Assembly: GCA_937899275.1 (NCBI GenBank)
Contig: CALBPE010000026.1
Location: 1-33,728, forward strand
DNA: 33,728 nucleotides
Direction of reading: 5' to 3'
From: an uncultured Chlamydiae bacterium
GTDB taxonomy: Bacteria > Chlamydiota > Chlamydiia > Chlamydiales > SM23-39
Both the position numbers and the translations under genes were made by a program. The notes below the pieces were generated by a model. That model was given only the letters and a program-made list of their open reading frames with translations, was not told the origin of the DNA and ran no database searches. Below are positions 7,875-15,179 of the stretch, one piece after another; within the stretch, counting starts at the first letter, position 1, and each line of letters begins with the position of its first letter.

Positions 7875-10800
7875 ACCTGCCCACACTTTGCATCAAAAAG
7901 CCGGTGATGACAACCCTTGTGATGCTATCCATCGCATTTTTTGGGTATTTTTCTTACAAAAGCCTCCCTGTATCCGACCTTCCCAATGTGGAATTTCCCA
8001 CGATAACGGTATCTTTATCCTATCCTGGCGCAAGCCCTGAAACGATTTCGGCAAGCTGCGCTGTGCCTTTAGAGCGGCAGTTTATGACAATCGATGGGGT
8101 CCATACGTTATTTTCTAGAAGCCAAAACGGCTCTTTAACCGCTGTTTTGCAGTTTGTATTAGAAAAATCTATGGATAGCGCAGCAGTGGATGTGCAAGCA
8201 GCAATTAACCGCGCCCTTCCAAATTTACCAGATGACCTTCCCTCAAGCCCTACCTATAAAAAAATCAATCCAGCGCAGACTCCCATTTTATACATCGCTG
8301 TGACTTCTGATGCATTAGATAAACAAAAGCTCTATGACTACGCCAACACCTACATAGGTCAAAGGCTCAGCATTTTGCCTGGCGTATCGCAGGTCATTAC
8401 CTTCGGCTCACCCTATGCTGCTCGCATCCAGATCGATCCGGGAAAACTCGCCCATATCGGCTTGACCATGAAAGATGTTGTACAAGCAGTAACAAAGGCC
8501 AACGTCGATCTACCTACAGGCGTATTGTATGGAAAAGCGCGGGAATCTACCATCGATGTCGATGGACAAATTATGTCTGCAGAAGGCTATGAGAAGTTAG
8601 TGTTACGAAGCAAAGATGGCAAAACGGTCTGTATTGGCGATGTAGGAAGAGCTGTAAACAGCTTAGAAGATGATAAATACTCGCTTACCTACAGACAGAA
8701 AAATGCAGTTAAGCCCTGCGTTGTTCTTGCAGTGCAAACCCTGCCAGGGGCAAATACGGTATCGGTTACAGATCAGATCTTTCAAACGCTTCCCAGCCTT
8801 AAAAAAGAGCTTCCCGCATCTCTTAGATACGCAACTTTATATAACAAAAAAACCATTATACTCGATTCAGTTCGCGATGTGAAACTGACCCTATGGATTG
8901 CTTTTATCCTAGTCGTGGGCATCATCTATCTATTTTTTGGTAAGTGGCAAAACACCTTAATCCCCTCTTTTGCTATCCCTCTATCGATTTTAGGTACCTT
9001 TTGTTTACTATACATCTTAGGTTATAGCTTAGATATTTTATCGCTTCTTGCATTAACCCTTTCGATTGGGTTTTTAGTGGATGATGCAATCGTTGTCCTT
9101 GAAAACATCATACGTCATGTTCATGAAGGGAAAAGCCCGCGAGATGCCGCTATGATCGGCTCAACAGAAATCACGAGTACTGTAGTGTCTATGAGCCTTT
9201 GTTTGATCAGCGTATTTTTTCCCATGCTATTTTTAGATAGTATTTTAGGTAGGTTATTTCGAGAATTCTCCCTTACCATTATGATTGCTGTAGGTTTTTC
9301 TGGCGCTATTGCTCTTTCATTAACACCTTTACTTTGTAGCCGGTGTATCAAAAAAAGGAGCCAAAAAGCCCAAAAAAGCCGCGTAGAGAGGCAAACAGAA
9401 AAATGCCAAAAAGCTCTTCTTTCCCTGTATCAAAAAGCGCTTACATGGGCTTTTAAAAAAAAGCGCTTCGTATTATTTCTAGGGTTTTTATCTTTTGTAG
9501 GATCGGTTGTTCTGATCAAAGAGATGCCCACAGATTTTCTACCGGTACAAGACGAAGGGTTTATCCAAGGCTTTACTCAATCACAAGATGGAACGTCCCC
9601 CTTTTCTCAAAAAGAAAAACAAGACCAGATAGCAGCTATTTGCGCAAATGACCCCGCTGTGCAATCGGTGGTATCGATGACATCTGTATCAAGCGTAGTG
9701 AGCGATAACCAAGGATTATTTTTTCTACAGCTAAAGCCATTAGACAAAAGAGCTTCTCTTTCCACTGTAGTAGAAGATCTACAAAAAAAAATCGAAGAGG
9801 TACCCGGTATTAACGCCTACCTTTCCCCTCTTCCTTTGATCAACTTAACCTTAGGCACGACAACAAAAGCGCTTTATCAATACTCTTTGACAGGTATCGA
9901 TACCAAAACGCTTTATCCCGCAGTAGAAAAAATGGTGGCAGAAGTAAAAAAACGGCGCGATCTTTTCACCGAGGTATCTTCTGATTTGCAAATCAGCCAG
10001 CCCCAAACACAAATTACCATACGTCGAAAACAAGCCGCTGAACTCGGCATCGATGCAAGAGATATTGAGGATCTTTTTAGCTACGCTTATTCAACAAATA
10101 AAATCTCTACCATCTATGGCGCTTTGAATCAATATGACGTTATTGTGGAAACGCTACCTCAATTTTACCGAGATTCTTCTGCATTTTCCTATCTGTTTTT
10201 ACGCAATAAACAAAACCTTCTTGTTCCTTTAACCCAGGTAGTCGATACCAAGGAGTCGGTAGGTCCTTTATCGATGACGCATATCAACGGACTTCCTGCA
10301 GCGACGATATCGTTTAACGTAGCTCCTGGAAAAACATTAGGCGAGGCGATTTCTGTCCTCGAAAAATATAGTGCAATGCTGCTTCCCCGTTCGGTATCAG
10401 GTAGATCCAGCGGATCTGCCGAGGTCTTTCAAAAAAGTGTACGGTCCATGGCGCTTCTTTTTCTTTTAACCGTTTTTGTCATCTATCTGATTTTAGGCAT
10501 CTTATATGAACATTTTCTCCACCCGTTAACTGTGATGAGCGCGCTTTTCCCCGCTACATTTGGCGGTCTTTTCTCTCTTTACATCATGGGTAAGGCGTTA
10601 TCGTTATTTTCCTTTGTCGGGATCATCATGCTGCTGGGTATTGTGATGAAAAACGGCATCATGATGGTTGATTTTGCAAATACAGCAATCAAAAAAGGAT
10701 CGAGCAGCTACGATGCGATTTTCACTGCCTGCATCCTCCGTTTTCGGCCTATACTTATGACAAGTTTTGCAGCGCTTATGGGCGCTTTACCGATCGCTTT

Positions 10801-10981
10801 AGGTATTGGAGGGCCCAGCGCATCGACAAGAGCGCCTTTGGGGATAGCCGTTGTGGGCGGGCTATTGTTTTCTCAGGTGCTCACTTTGTTTTTAACTCCG
10901 GTGATTTTCTACTGTCTAGAAACAGCAGCAGAAAAAGTGGGAAAAATGCTCTATCCTTCCAAAAAAAAGGCTTCTAAATAA
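7871..10981 (+). CDS. RND-family inner-membrane efflux pump (AcrB/MdtB-like)
   Basis: The proton-driven pump of the tripartite system, 1036 residues, a full-length HAE1-type RND protein. TM1 is at about 12-30 and a large periplasmic loop follows. TM2-6 span about 335-490, then comes a basic cytoplasmic linker (about 491-530) and TM7. The second periplasmic loop follows, then TM8-12 from about 855 to 1020. Proton-relay residues are visible as Asp404-Asp405 in TM4 (GFLVDDAIVVLENI) and Lys927 in TM10 (GIVMKNGIMMVDFA). Residue 918 is Ile (ATC at 10622-10624), as usual for FVGIIML; the mirror copy has Ser. The gene stops one base before the convergent xerD stop. Confidence 0.96.
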   Translation: MNLPTLCIKKPVMTTLVMLSIAFFGYFSYKSLPVSDLPNVEFPTITVSLSYPGASPETISASCAVPLERQFMTIDGVHTLFSRSQNGSLTAVLQFVLEKSMDSAAVDVQAAINRALPNLPDDLPSSPTYKKINPAQTPILYIAVTSDALDKQKLYDYANTYIGQRLSILPGVSQVITFGSPYAARIQIDPGKLAHIGLTMKDVVQAVTKANVDLPTGVLYGKARESTIDVDGQIMSAEGYEKLVLRSKDGKTVCIGDVGRAVNSLEDDKYSLTYRQKNAVKPCVVLAVQTLPGANTVSVTDQIFQTLPSLKKELPASLRYATLYNKKTIILDSVRDVKLTLWIAFILVVGIIYLFFGKWQNTLIPSFAIPLSILGTFCLLYILGYSLDILSLLALTLSIGFLVDDAIVVLENIIRHVHEGKSPRDAAMIGSTEITSTVVSMSLCLISVFFPMLFLDSILGRLFREFSLTIMIAVGFSGAIALSLTPLLCSRCIKKRSQKAQKSRVERQTEKCQKALLSLYQKALTWAFKKKRFVLFLGFLSFVGSVVLIKEMPTDFLPVQDEGFIQGFTQSQDGTSPFSQKEKQDQIAAICANDPAVQSVVSMTSVSSVVSDNQGLFFLQLKPLDKRASLSTVVEDLQKKIEEVPGINAYLSPLPLINLTLGTTTKALYQYSLTGIDTKTLYPAVEKMVAEVKKRRDLFTEVSSDLQISQPQTQITIRRKQAAELGIDARDIEDLFSYAYSTNKISTIYGALNQYDVIVETLPQFYRDSSAFSYLFLRNKQNLLVPLTQVVDTKESVGPLSMTHINGLPAATISFNVAPGKTLGEAISVLEKYSAMLLPRSVSGRSSGSAEVFQKSVRSMALLFLLTVFVIYLILGILYEHFLHPLTVMSALFPATFGGLFSLYIMGKALSLFSFVGIIMLLGIVMKNGIMMVDFANTAIKKGSSSYDAIFTACILRFRPILMTSFAALMGALPIALGIGGPSASTRAPLGIAVVGGLLFSQVLTLFLTPVIFYCLETAAEKVGKMLYPSKKKASK

Positions 10982-10982
10982 G

Positions 10983-11837
10983 CTACGGCCTTGGATGAAA
11001 TAAATGAAACTCCTCTTGGAGCTTATGAGCGCTGATATGGGTATATACATCGGTTGTCTTGATATCTTCATGACCGAGAAGCTCTTGAATCACCCTTAAC
11101 CCCGCGCCATTTTCCAGTAAATGCGTCGCATAACAGTGACGAAGGGTATGGGGAGAAATCGCTCCTTGTAGCCCAATTTTTTTCGCATACTTTCGGACAA
11201 TGCGGTAAATTACAATACGATCAATGGGTTGTTTTTTCTCACTGATGAAAAGCGCTTTTTCTGAATCATGTCTATGCAAAAGATACGCATCGATGGTATC
11301 AATGGTTCTAGGTAAAAGAGGTAGCATGCGCTCTTTTTTCCCTTTACCTTGCACATGAACTGCAGATTTTTGTAGATTTTTGATCTGTAAAGCTGCGCAT
11401 TCCGATGCGCGCATGCCCGATGCATATAAAAGCTCCAGTATTGCCCGATCTCTTGCTCCCAAAAAACCAGAAGAATCTGGAGCATGTAAAAGGCGATCTA
11501 CTTCATCTACAGACAAAAGATTAGGTACTTTAGGAGAAAGCTTTTGTACAGATAGCTCTTGGAATAACGGTTTTTCTATCAAGTCCTTTTCATGTAAAAA
11601 ATACAGAAAAGCCTTAATAGCCACAACTTTACGAAAGAAACTTGAAGGCGCGTACTGGCTATGCATTTGCTGTAAATACCCAGTGACGTCTTTTTCTTCT
11701 ATTGATCCTAAAAGATGTGGAGGTTTTTGTAAAAAAGATAGCAGCTGCTTTACATCGCGCACATAAGCAGCGACGCTATGAGAAGAAAGGCCTTTTCTTA
11801 AGACCAACATCGTATGAAATTCTTGTAAAAGCTCCAT
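10983..11837 (-). CDS. xerD: Tyrosine recombinase, XerD-like
   Basis: A tyrosine site-specific recombinase of 284 residues that resolves chromosome dimers at dif with a partner XerC. The N-terminal SAM-like DNA-binding domain covers about 1-95 (RKGLSSHSVAAYVRDVKQLL). All catalytic positions are visible: Arg143 (SGMRASE), Lys165 (QGKGKKER), His230 and Arg233 (HTLRHCYATH), His256 (LLGHEDI) and nucleophile Tyr265 (TTDVYTHIS). The LGHEDIKTT motif and the terminal HPR tail resemble XerD more than XerC. It starts 20 bases after the stop of the 394-aa gene and is likely transcribed with it. Its stop is one base from the stop of the convergent RND gene, and no terminator is visible between them. Confidence 0.88.
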   Translation of the reverse strand: MELLQEFHTMLVLRKGLSSHSVAAYVRDVKQLLSFLQKPPHLLGSIEEKDVTGYLQQMHSQYAPSSFFRKVVAIKAFLYFLHEKDLIEKPLFQELSVQKLSPKVPNLLSVDEVDRLLHAPDSSGFLGARDRAILELLYASGMRASECAALQIKNLQKSAVHVQGKGKKERMLPLLPRTIDTIDAYLLHRHDSEKALFISEKKQPIDRIVIYRIVRKYAKKIGLQGAISPHTLRHCYATHLLENGAGLRVIQELLGHEDIKTTDVYTHISAHKLQEEFHLFHPRP

Positions 11838-11857
11838 ACTTTAAAAGGTATAACATA

Positions 11858-13042
11858 CTACCCATTTTCTATAGCATCTGGCTGTTGCCCCTCGTATAAA
11901 GACCAGACTTTTTCAGCTGCAGAGTTGATCATATCTGAGTCGATTAAAAGCCAGAGCAGTCCTAAAGCAAGTCCGATCAGCATAGGAAGCATCCCCCCAC
12001 TAATGAGTAGGCCGATGATAAAAGATGCGATACCAATTAATGCAGCTAAAATCAAAAACGTCGCAAGCACCATTTTTTTGTAACTTTCTTTCCGGATCAA
12101 AGCGTCCAGCTTTTTAGCTTTGGCAAGCGCCCTTATATCCCCCTCATTTTGCAAGTTACCGATGAGCGCTTCTAAATCCACATTTTCTATTTCTTGCATA
12201 CAAAGCGCTCCTATTCGTCTTTGCAAAGCTTCTTTTTTTCTTCTAAGAAGCTGGTCTTTCAGTACCGCTGCTTCTTGTGTATTACAACGAGCATGACTAC
12301 AAACATCATAGTCTGTTATACCCGAAGATCCTTGCAGTACTTTCTCCATTTGTTTTTGGAATTTATCTAACTCTGCATTATTGACAGCTTGCTCCAGCTC
12401 TTGCGACTCTTCTTCAGATACGGTAAAAAACGAGTGTAAATAGCGCATTCTTAGTAGTAAAGTAGCCGAATCTTCAGCTCTAGTTACGCCATAGTCTTGT
12501 CGAAAAGAGGTCGTATGACGCAGTAGCATAAGCCCTTCTATTAAAACCGATATAGAAGAAGGCAAAAACACGTACGGTAGTAAAGGGGATACCGCTTTGA
12601 CTAAAGCAGCGTTTTTCATAAATTTAGCCCACACCTGAATAGTAGAAAGCGCGCCGCCTATAAATAAAGATGCGCCCGATATAGCGGTCATAGCGCTATA
12701 AGAGCCCCTTTCCACATCCGCATCTTGCCCAGATTGGACCGCTTCTTGTCCCGCTTTTGCAAGGAGTTTCGCTCCTGTTCCTAAGCTTCCTAAGCTACCA
12801 ACGCCATTGACTACATTTAAAGCGCCTTTGCTTATAGAAGTAGGTATGCTACCGCATACCCGTTTCGATAGGCGGGAAACTGGACGATACTTAGCGCCGA
12901 TATTATGTGCACTAGATACAATGGATGCGCATCCCCCTACTATATCTGTAGTAGGAAGGGTTTCCCAAATTGTGTAGAGTCCAGTTCTAGATTCAGAATC
13001 TCTGGGTCTCTGTAAGGAGTGAGCTGGAAAGACACTAGCCAT
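11858..13042 (-). CDS. Unknown membrane protein with C-terminal double helix, Inc-like architecture
   Basis: I do not recognise this 394-residue protein. The N-terminal 100 residues are Ser/Gly/Ala-rich with no signal peptide. Hydrophobic segments lie near 117-136 and 143-174. A charged helical region rich in Glu, Lys and Gln covers about 205-322. Two strong membrane helices at about 324-347 and 350-367 are split by a short Gly-rich turn. A paired hydrophobic lobe of this kind is the layout of chlamydial inclusion-membrane (Inc) proteins, although those usually carry it nearer the N-terminus. So this is a hypothesis, not an identification. Start: ATG 13042 has AAAGGGA 5-11 bases upstream and a perfect consensus promoter. 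xerD follows 20 bases after its stop. Confidence 0.75.
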   Translation of the reverse strand: MASVFPAHSLQRPRDSESRTGLYTIWETLPTTDIVGGCASIVSSAHNIGAKYRPVSRLSKRVCGSIPTSISKGALNVVNGVGSLGSLGTGAKLLAKAGQEAVQSGQDADVERGSYSAMTAISGASLFIGGALSTIQVWAKFMKNAALVKAVSPLLPYVFLPSSISVLIEGLMLLRHTTSFRQDYGVTRAEDSATLLLRMRYLHSFFTVSEEESQELEQAVNNAELDKFQKQMEKVLQGSSGITDYDVCSHARCNTQEAAVLKDQLLRRKKEALQRRIGALCMQEIENVDLEALIGNLQNEGDIRALAKAKKLDALIRKESYKKMVLATFLILAALIGIASFIIGLLISGGMLPMLIGLALGLLWLLIDSDMINSAAEKVWSLYEGQQPDAIENG

Positions 13043-13064
13043 AAATTCCCTTTAGTTCAACTAA

Positions 13065-13093
13065 ATTATATTTATAATTACAATTAGTGTCAA
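13065..13093 (-). promoter_or_regulatory. Perfect consensus sigma70 promoter for the 394-aa membrane protein
   Basis: Read on the minus strand, TTGACA (13093-13088) and TATAAT (13070-13065) are both 6 of 6 matches with an exact 17-base spacer. The start codon lies 22 bases beyond the -10 box, so the leader is about 15 bases with AAAGGGA as ribosome-binding site. A promoter this close to consensus implies strong, little-regulated transcription. Confidence 0.85.
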
Positions 13094-13134
13094 TAAATTA
13101 TTACGATTAATTAAATAATAAATACGTAGTTATA

Positions 13135-13569
13135 TTATAAACGGGTTATATCTGACCGAATCCAAGCTTTTGTTTGGAATACCCTAGCCTGCAAGATCTG
13201 CAGCAAGGAAAGGAGTGTAAAATAGGCAAAAGAGGAATTTTTACCTAAGTTATTTTTATTAGGTTTTTTAAGACTAAATTTATGTAAATTAAAAAACTGA
13301 GAAGAAACAGCAATTTGTCTAGGAGACTGCTTTAGAGATCTACCATTTACTAGGATTTGGGCCTTTCTTTGCAAAGCGTTTACACCGGGAGAATCAATTT
13401 CTAATCTGTTTATTGGAGCTGAATAGTACATTGATATTCTTTTAAAAGACTCTAAAGCAATGGTTTGAATCAATTCTTCATGGTGTTTTGCTCGAGAAGG
13501 GCTACCTGTACCTTCCACGGTAACGCGGTAATTACTGCCTTGATAAGATATATTTGTAGTAATATGCAT
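13135..13569 (-). CDS. ORFan protein of unknown function, 144 aa
   Basis: Not recognised. An ATG at 13575 would give 146 residues, but it directly abuts the Shine-Dalgarno AAAGG. The second ATG at 13569 has AAGG at a proper six-base spacing, so I take it (MHITTNISYQGSNYRVTVEG). The first 50 residues look beta-rich. The middle is basic (RKAQILVNGRSLKQSPRQ), with a Lys/Asn-rich stretch near 100-110, followed by a moderately hydrophobic segment (FAYFTLLSLLQILQA). There is no signal peptide. The gene is more AT-rich than the conserved genes nearby and has its own promoter. It lies on the same strand as, and upstream of, the 394-aa gene, with a 92-base AT-rich gap that holds that gene's promoter. 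Confidence 0.65.
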   Translation of the reverse strand: MHITTNISYQGSNYRVTVEGTGSPSRAKHHEELIQTIALESFKRISMYYSAPINRLEIDSPGVNALQRKAQILVNGRSLKQSPRQIAVSSQFFNLHKFSLKKPNKNNLGKNSSFAYFTLLSLLQILQARVFQTKAWIRSDITRL

Positions 13570-13586
13570 AATCATCCTTTAATACT

Positions 13587-13615
13587 ATTTTACCTTATTT
13601 TAAAGAAAATGTAAA
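13587..13615 (-). promoter_or_regulatory. Sigma70-type promoter for the 144-aa ORFan
   Basis: On the minus strand, TTTACA (13615-13610, 5 of 6) and TAAAAT (13592-13587, 5 of 6) are separated by exactly 17 bases. The predicted transcript starts about ten bases before the preferred ATG at 13569, which supports the downstream start choice. Confidence 0.7.
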
Positions 13616-13678
13616 GTTTTTATTTATAGACGGAAAAACCAGATCGACTATAGTAAATAAAAAAGCCGGAGCGCGCCT

Positions 13679-14266
13679 ATGGATCGATTTTCTACCTTAG
13701 TCCTTTTAGGGCCTCCAGGTTCAGGAAAAGGATCGATCGGCAAAACGCTTTCTTTACTGCGGTGGGGAAAGCATATCTCATCTGGCGATGTGCTTAGAAG
13801 CATTAGTCCTCGCTCTTCTTTAGGTCAAGAGTTTCAAAAAAGGGCAAAAAAAGGTCTTTTGATGCCAGATGAAGAAGTGGTATCTTGCGTCAAAAAGTAT
13901 CTTGAAAAAGAGGAAAAGCTGCGCCTGCTTTCTAAAAAACGGGACTATTTGATCTTAGACGGTATTCCAAGAACAGAGCGGCAAGTGGAGCTTTTACAGC
14001 CTTTTATTGCAGTGCGCCTTGTGATCTGTCTATACGTAAAAGATCAACAAGTCCTCGCTCAGCGTATAGCAGGAAGAGCCAAAAAACAGAAAAGAGTCGA
14101 TGATCAAGATCCCATGGTTTTGAAAAAACGACTTGAAGAATATGAAACAAAAACAGCTGGTATCATTAAAAAATACCCTTCCCATATCGTAGCTAGTGTA
14201 GCTGCTGATCAGCCTTTAGTTAAGGTATTTCAAGAGGCGCTGCAGCATATTTGCAAAACCTTTTAA
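13679..14266 (+). CDS. adk: Adenylate kinase-like nucleoside monophosphate kinase, short form
   Basis: A 195-residue P-loop kinase that transfers phosphate from ATP to a nucleoside monophosphate, most likely AMP. The Walker A loop is GPPGSGKG at 11-18. The NMP-binding motif SSGDVLR is at 34-40, with the LLMPDEEV segment at about 60-67. The DGIPRTERQ motif is at 94-102 (usual form DGFPRT), and RVDD at 139-142 begins the typical RLEEYETKT region. The long LID insertion, with or without zinc cysteines, of most bacterial Adk is absent. This is therefore the short type and may be a paralogue of a longer adk elsewhere. It is divergent from the ORFan at 13135-13569. A TATAGT at 13649-13654 is a possible -10 box, without a good -35. 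Confidence 0.85.
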   Translation: MDRFSTLVLLGPPGSGKGSIGKTLSLLRWGKHISSGDVLRSISPRSSLGQEFQKRAKKGLLMPDEEVVSCVKKYLEKEEKLRLLSKKRDYLILDGIPRTERQVELLQPFIAVRLVICLYVKDQQVLAQRIAGRAKKQKRVDDQDPMVLKKRLEEYETKTAGIIKKYPSHIVASVAADQPLVKVFQEALQHICKTF

Positions 14267-14408
14267 GAAAAATTGCTATACCAACTGTTTTTTCAGCCAA
14301 AATGAAACAAATTACAGCTCTATTTCTGCAGCGAATTTTTAATAAATCTAGAAATTTAATTTTAATATGCAGTTTTTGTTATTAAAACAATATAAAAATT
14401 AATATTCA

Positions 14409-14437
14409 TTGACTTTTAACGTTTTTTATTATAAAAT
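14409..14437 (+). promoter_or_regulatory. Sigma70-type promoter for the 52-aa gene
   Basis: TTGACT at 14409-14414 (5 of 6) and TAAAAT at 14432-14437 (5 of 6) are separated by 17 bases. They sit in an AT-rich 217-base gap after the adenylate kinase gene. The leader to ATG 14484 would be about 40 bases. Confidence 0.65.
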
Positions 14438-14483
14438 AAATAAAAGATGAATTCTGTTTATTAACCTTTTACGAGGTATGTTT

Positions 14484-14642
14484 ATGTATAATAAAAAACA
14501 GCAAAAATTAGCCCGTTTAGAAAGCCTTCTCGATTACTACCAAACCGAATTAGACCAGCTACAAGATCTTTTAGTCCGCTGCGGCTTTACTGATGGAATC
14601 GCCACCTTAAAAGAATCTGCCAAAGCGCTTTTAAGCGATTGA
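14484..14642 (+). CDS. Small helical protein, 52 aa, end set by an IS element
   Basis: This short frame reads MYNKKQQKLARLESLLDYYQ and continues through a charged amphipathic helix to ESAKALLSD. It is probably a small coiled-coil protein of unknown function. ATG 14484 is chosen over ATG 14478 because ACGAGG at 14471-14476 is seven bases from the former and one from the latter. A good promoter precedes it. The stop codon TGA (14640-14642) lies within the TTGA that is the terminal tetranucleotide of the IS605-type right end. The native C-terminus may therefore have been replaced or shortened by the insertion. Codon choice is like that of the neighbouring genes. Confidence 0.6.
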   Translation: MYNKKQQKLARLESLLDYYQTELDQLQDLLVRCGFTDGIATLKESAKALLSD

Positions 14643-14698
14643 CATCCTCTCCCACTTAAAGGAAGGAGATTCGTAAAGGTTGCTAACCGCAACTTACG
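14639..14698 (-). ncRNA. IS605 right end with omega-RNA-like hairpins
   Basis: Two stem-loops are visible. One runs from CGTAA (14672-14676) to TTACG (14694-14698), with an inner stem GTTGC/GCAAC (14679-14683 with 14689-14693), loop TAACC and a two-base bulge. The other pairs CTCC with GGAG within 14648-14669. The tnpB stop (14685-14683) lies in the first hairpin, so structured RNA would overlap the 3' end of the coding sequence. That is how TnpB guide (omega) RNAs are organised. The bases just beyond TCAA (reading toward 14620) would be the guide. Expression is untested and the nuclease is truncated. Confidence 0.5.
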
Positions 14699-14979
14699 AG
14701 CAGGTGTGCATCGCTGCTTTCTGCTGGTTCCTGCTTCACCGAAGATTCTAACGAATCTACTCCACAGGCTAATACCCGGTGTCCTCGGGCTAAACTATTC
14801 ATGGCTCCTACATCGTCGGCATTTGCCGTATGCTCACAATTCTCACATACGAATCGAGATTGGCTTTTGCGATTTTTTGGTGGTTGGTGATTGCAACAGG
14901 GACATATTTGGCTTGTATGGTGCGGGGGAACTTTGAATTGAACAATGGGAGGAAATTGGGTGAGCTCTACATCCTCCAC
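14683..14979 (-). pseudogene. tnpB: tnpB C-terminal remnant (IS605 OrfB, zinc ribbon and RuvC-III)
   Basis: The 98-residue frame opens with GTG at 14979 and retains only the last quarter of a protein that is normally about 370-400 residues. A zinc ribbon is present as Cys26/Cys29 and Cys45/Cys48 (TSQICPCCNH and FVCENCEH). The NAD motif places the third RuvC aspartate at Asp55, and the family tail LACGVDSLESSVKQEPAE follows. The preceding KVPPHHTSQ is typical of TnpB. Most of RuvC and the RNA-binding half are missing, so nuclease activity is not expected. Both arms carry the identical remnant. Confidence 0.85.
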
Positions 14980-15092
14980 CTGAAGGAAGAGGCTTTGCGC
15001 TCTACTTTTGGTAAATCGCTTAGGTTTTTGTCTAAATACAAGGAATTTTTTCCAACAAAGCTATCCTAAAACCAGCAGATCTACACGACTTT

Positions 15093-15134
15093 GTTAGAAG
15101 GCCTGTGACATCTTTCTTGCTATTTTCTTCTAAC
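15093..15134. repeat. Inverted repeat upstream of ferredoxin
   Basis: GTTAGAAG (15093-15100) and CTTCTAAC (15127-15134) are exact reverse complements separated by 26 bases, 46 bases ahead of the ferredoxin start. A weak promoter candidate (TTGCTA 15117-15122, 17 bases, TAGCAT 15140-15145) overlaps the second half, so the repeat could be an operator. Chance remains possible for an 8-base match. Confidence 0.35.
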
Positions 15135-15179
15135 GTTGGTAGCATGAAACTTCTCTAAAATCTAATTTAGGATGTATTT

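Larger units (their letters stand above)
14639..14979 (-). mobile_element. Degenerate IS200/IS605-type element, right part only
   Basis: The remnant consists of a tnpB tail and the element's right end. On the minus strand the right end reads toward GGGAGAGGATGTCAA and terminates at TCAA (14642-14639). TCAA is the right cleavage tetranucleotide known for IS608-like members of the family. No tnpA, no left end and no upstream two-thirds of tnpB are visible before ferredoxin, so the element cannot move by itself. The upstream boundary is undefined. The tnpB frame stays open to 15060 but is unrecognisable beyond about 14979. Confidence 0.8.

Noticed and set aside
10983-11837. XerD-like gene as the integrase of a mobile island
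   Set aside because: Its motifs and length fit the chromosomal XerD resolvase. No attachment-site repeats or tRNA lie nearby, and the neighbours are housekeeping or ORFan genes.
14706-15069. Plus-strand reading frames of 76-79 codons over the IS remnant
   Set aside because: They are antisense shadows of the tnpB tail and right end, lack recognisable domains and have no suitable ribosome-binding site.
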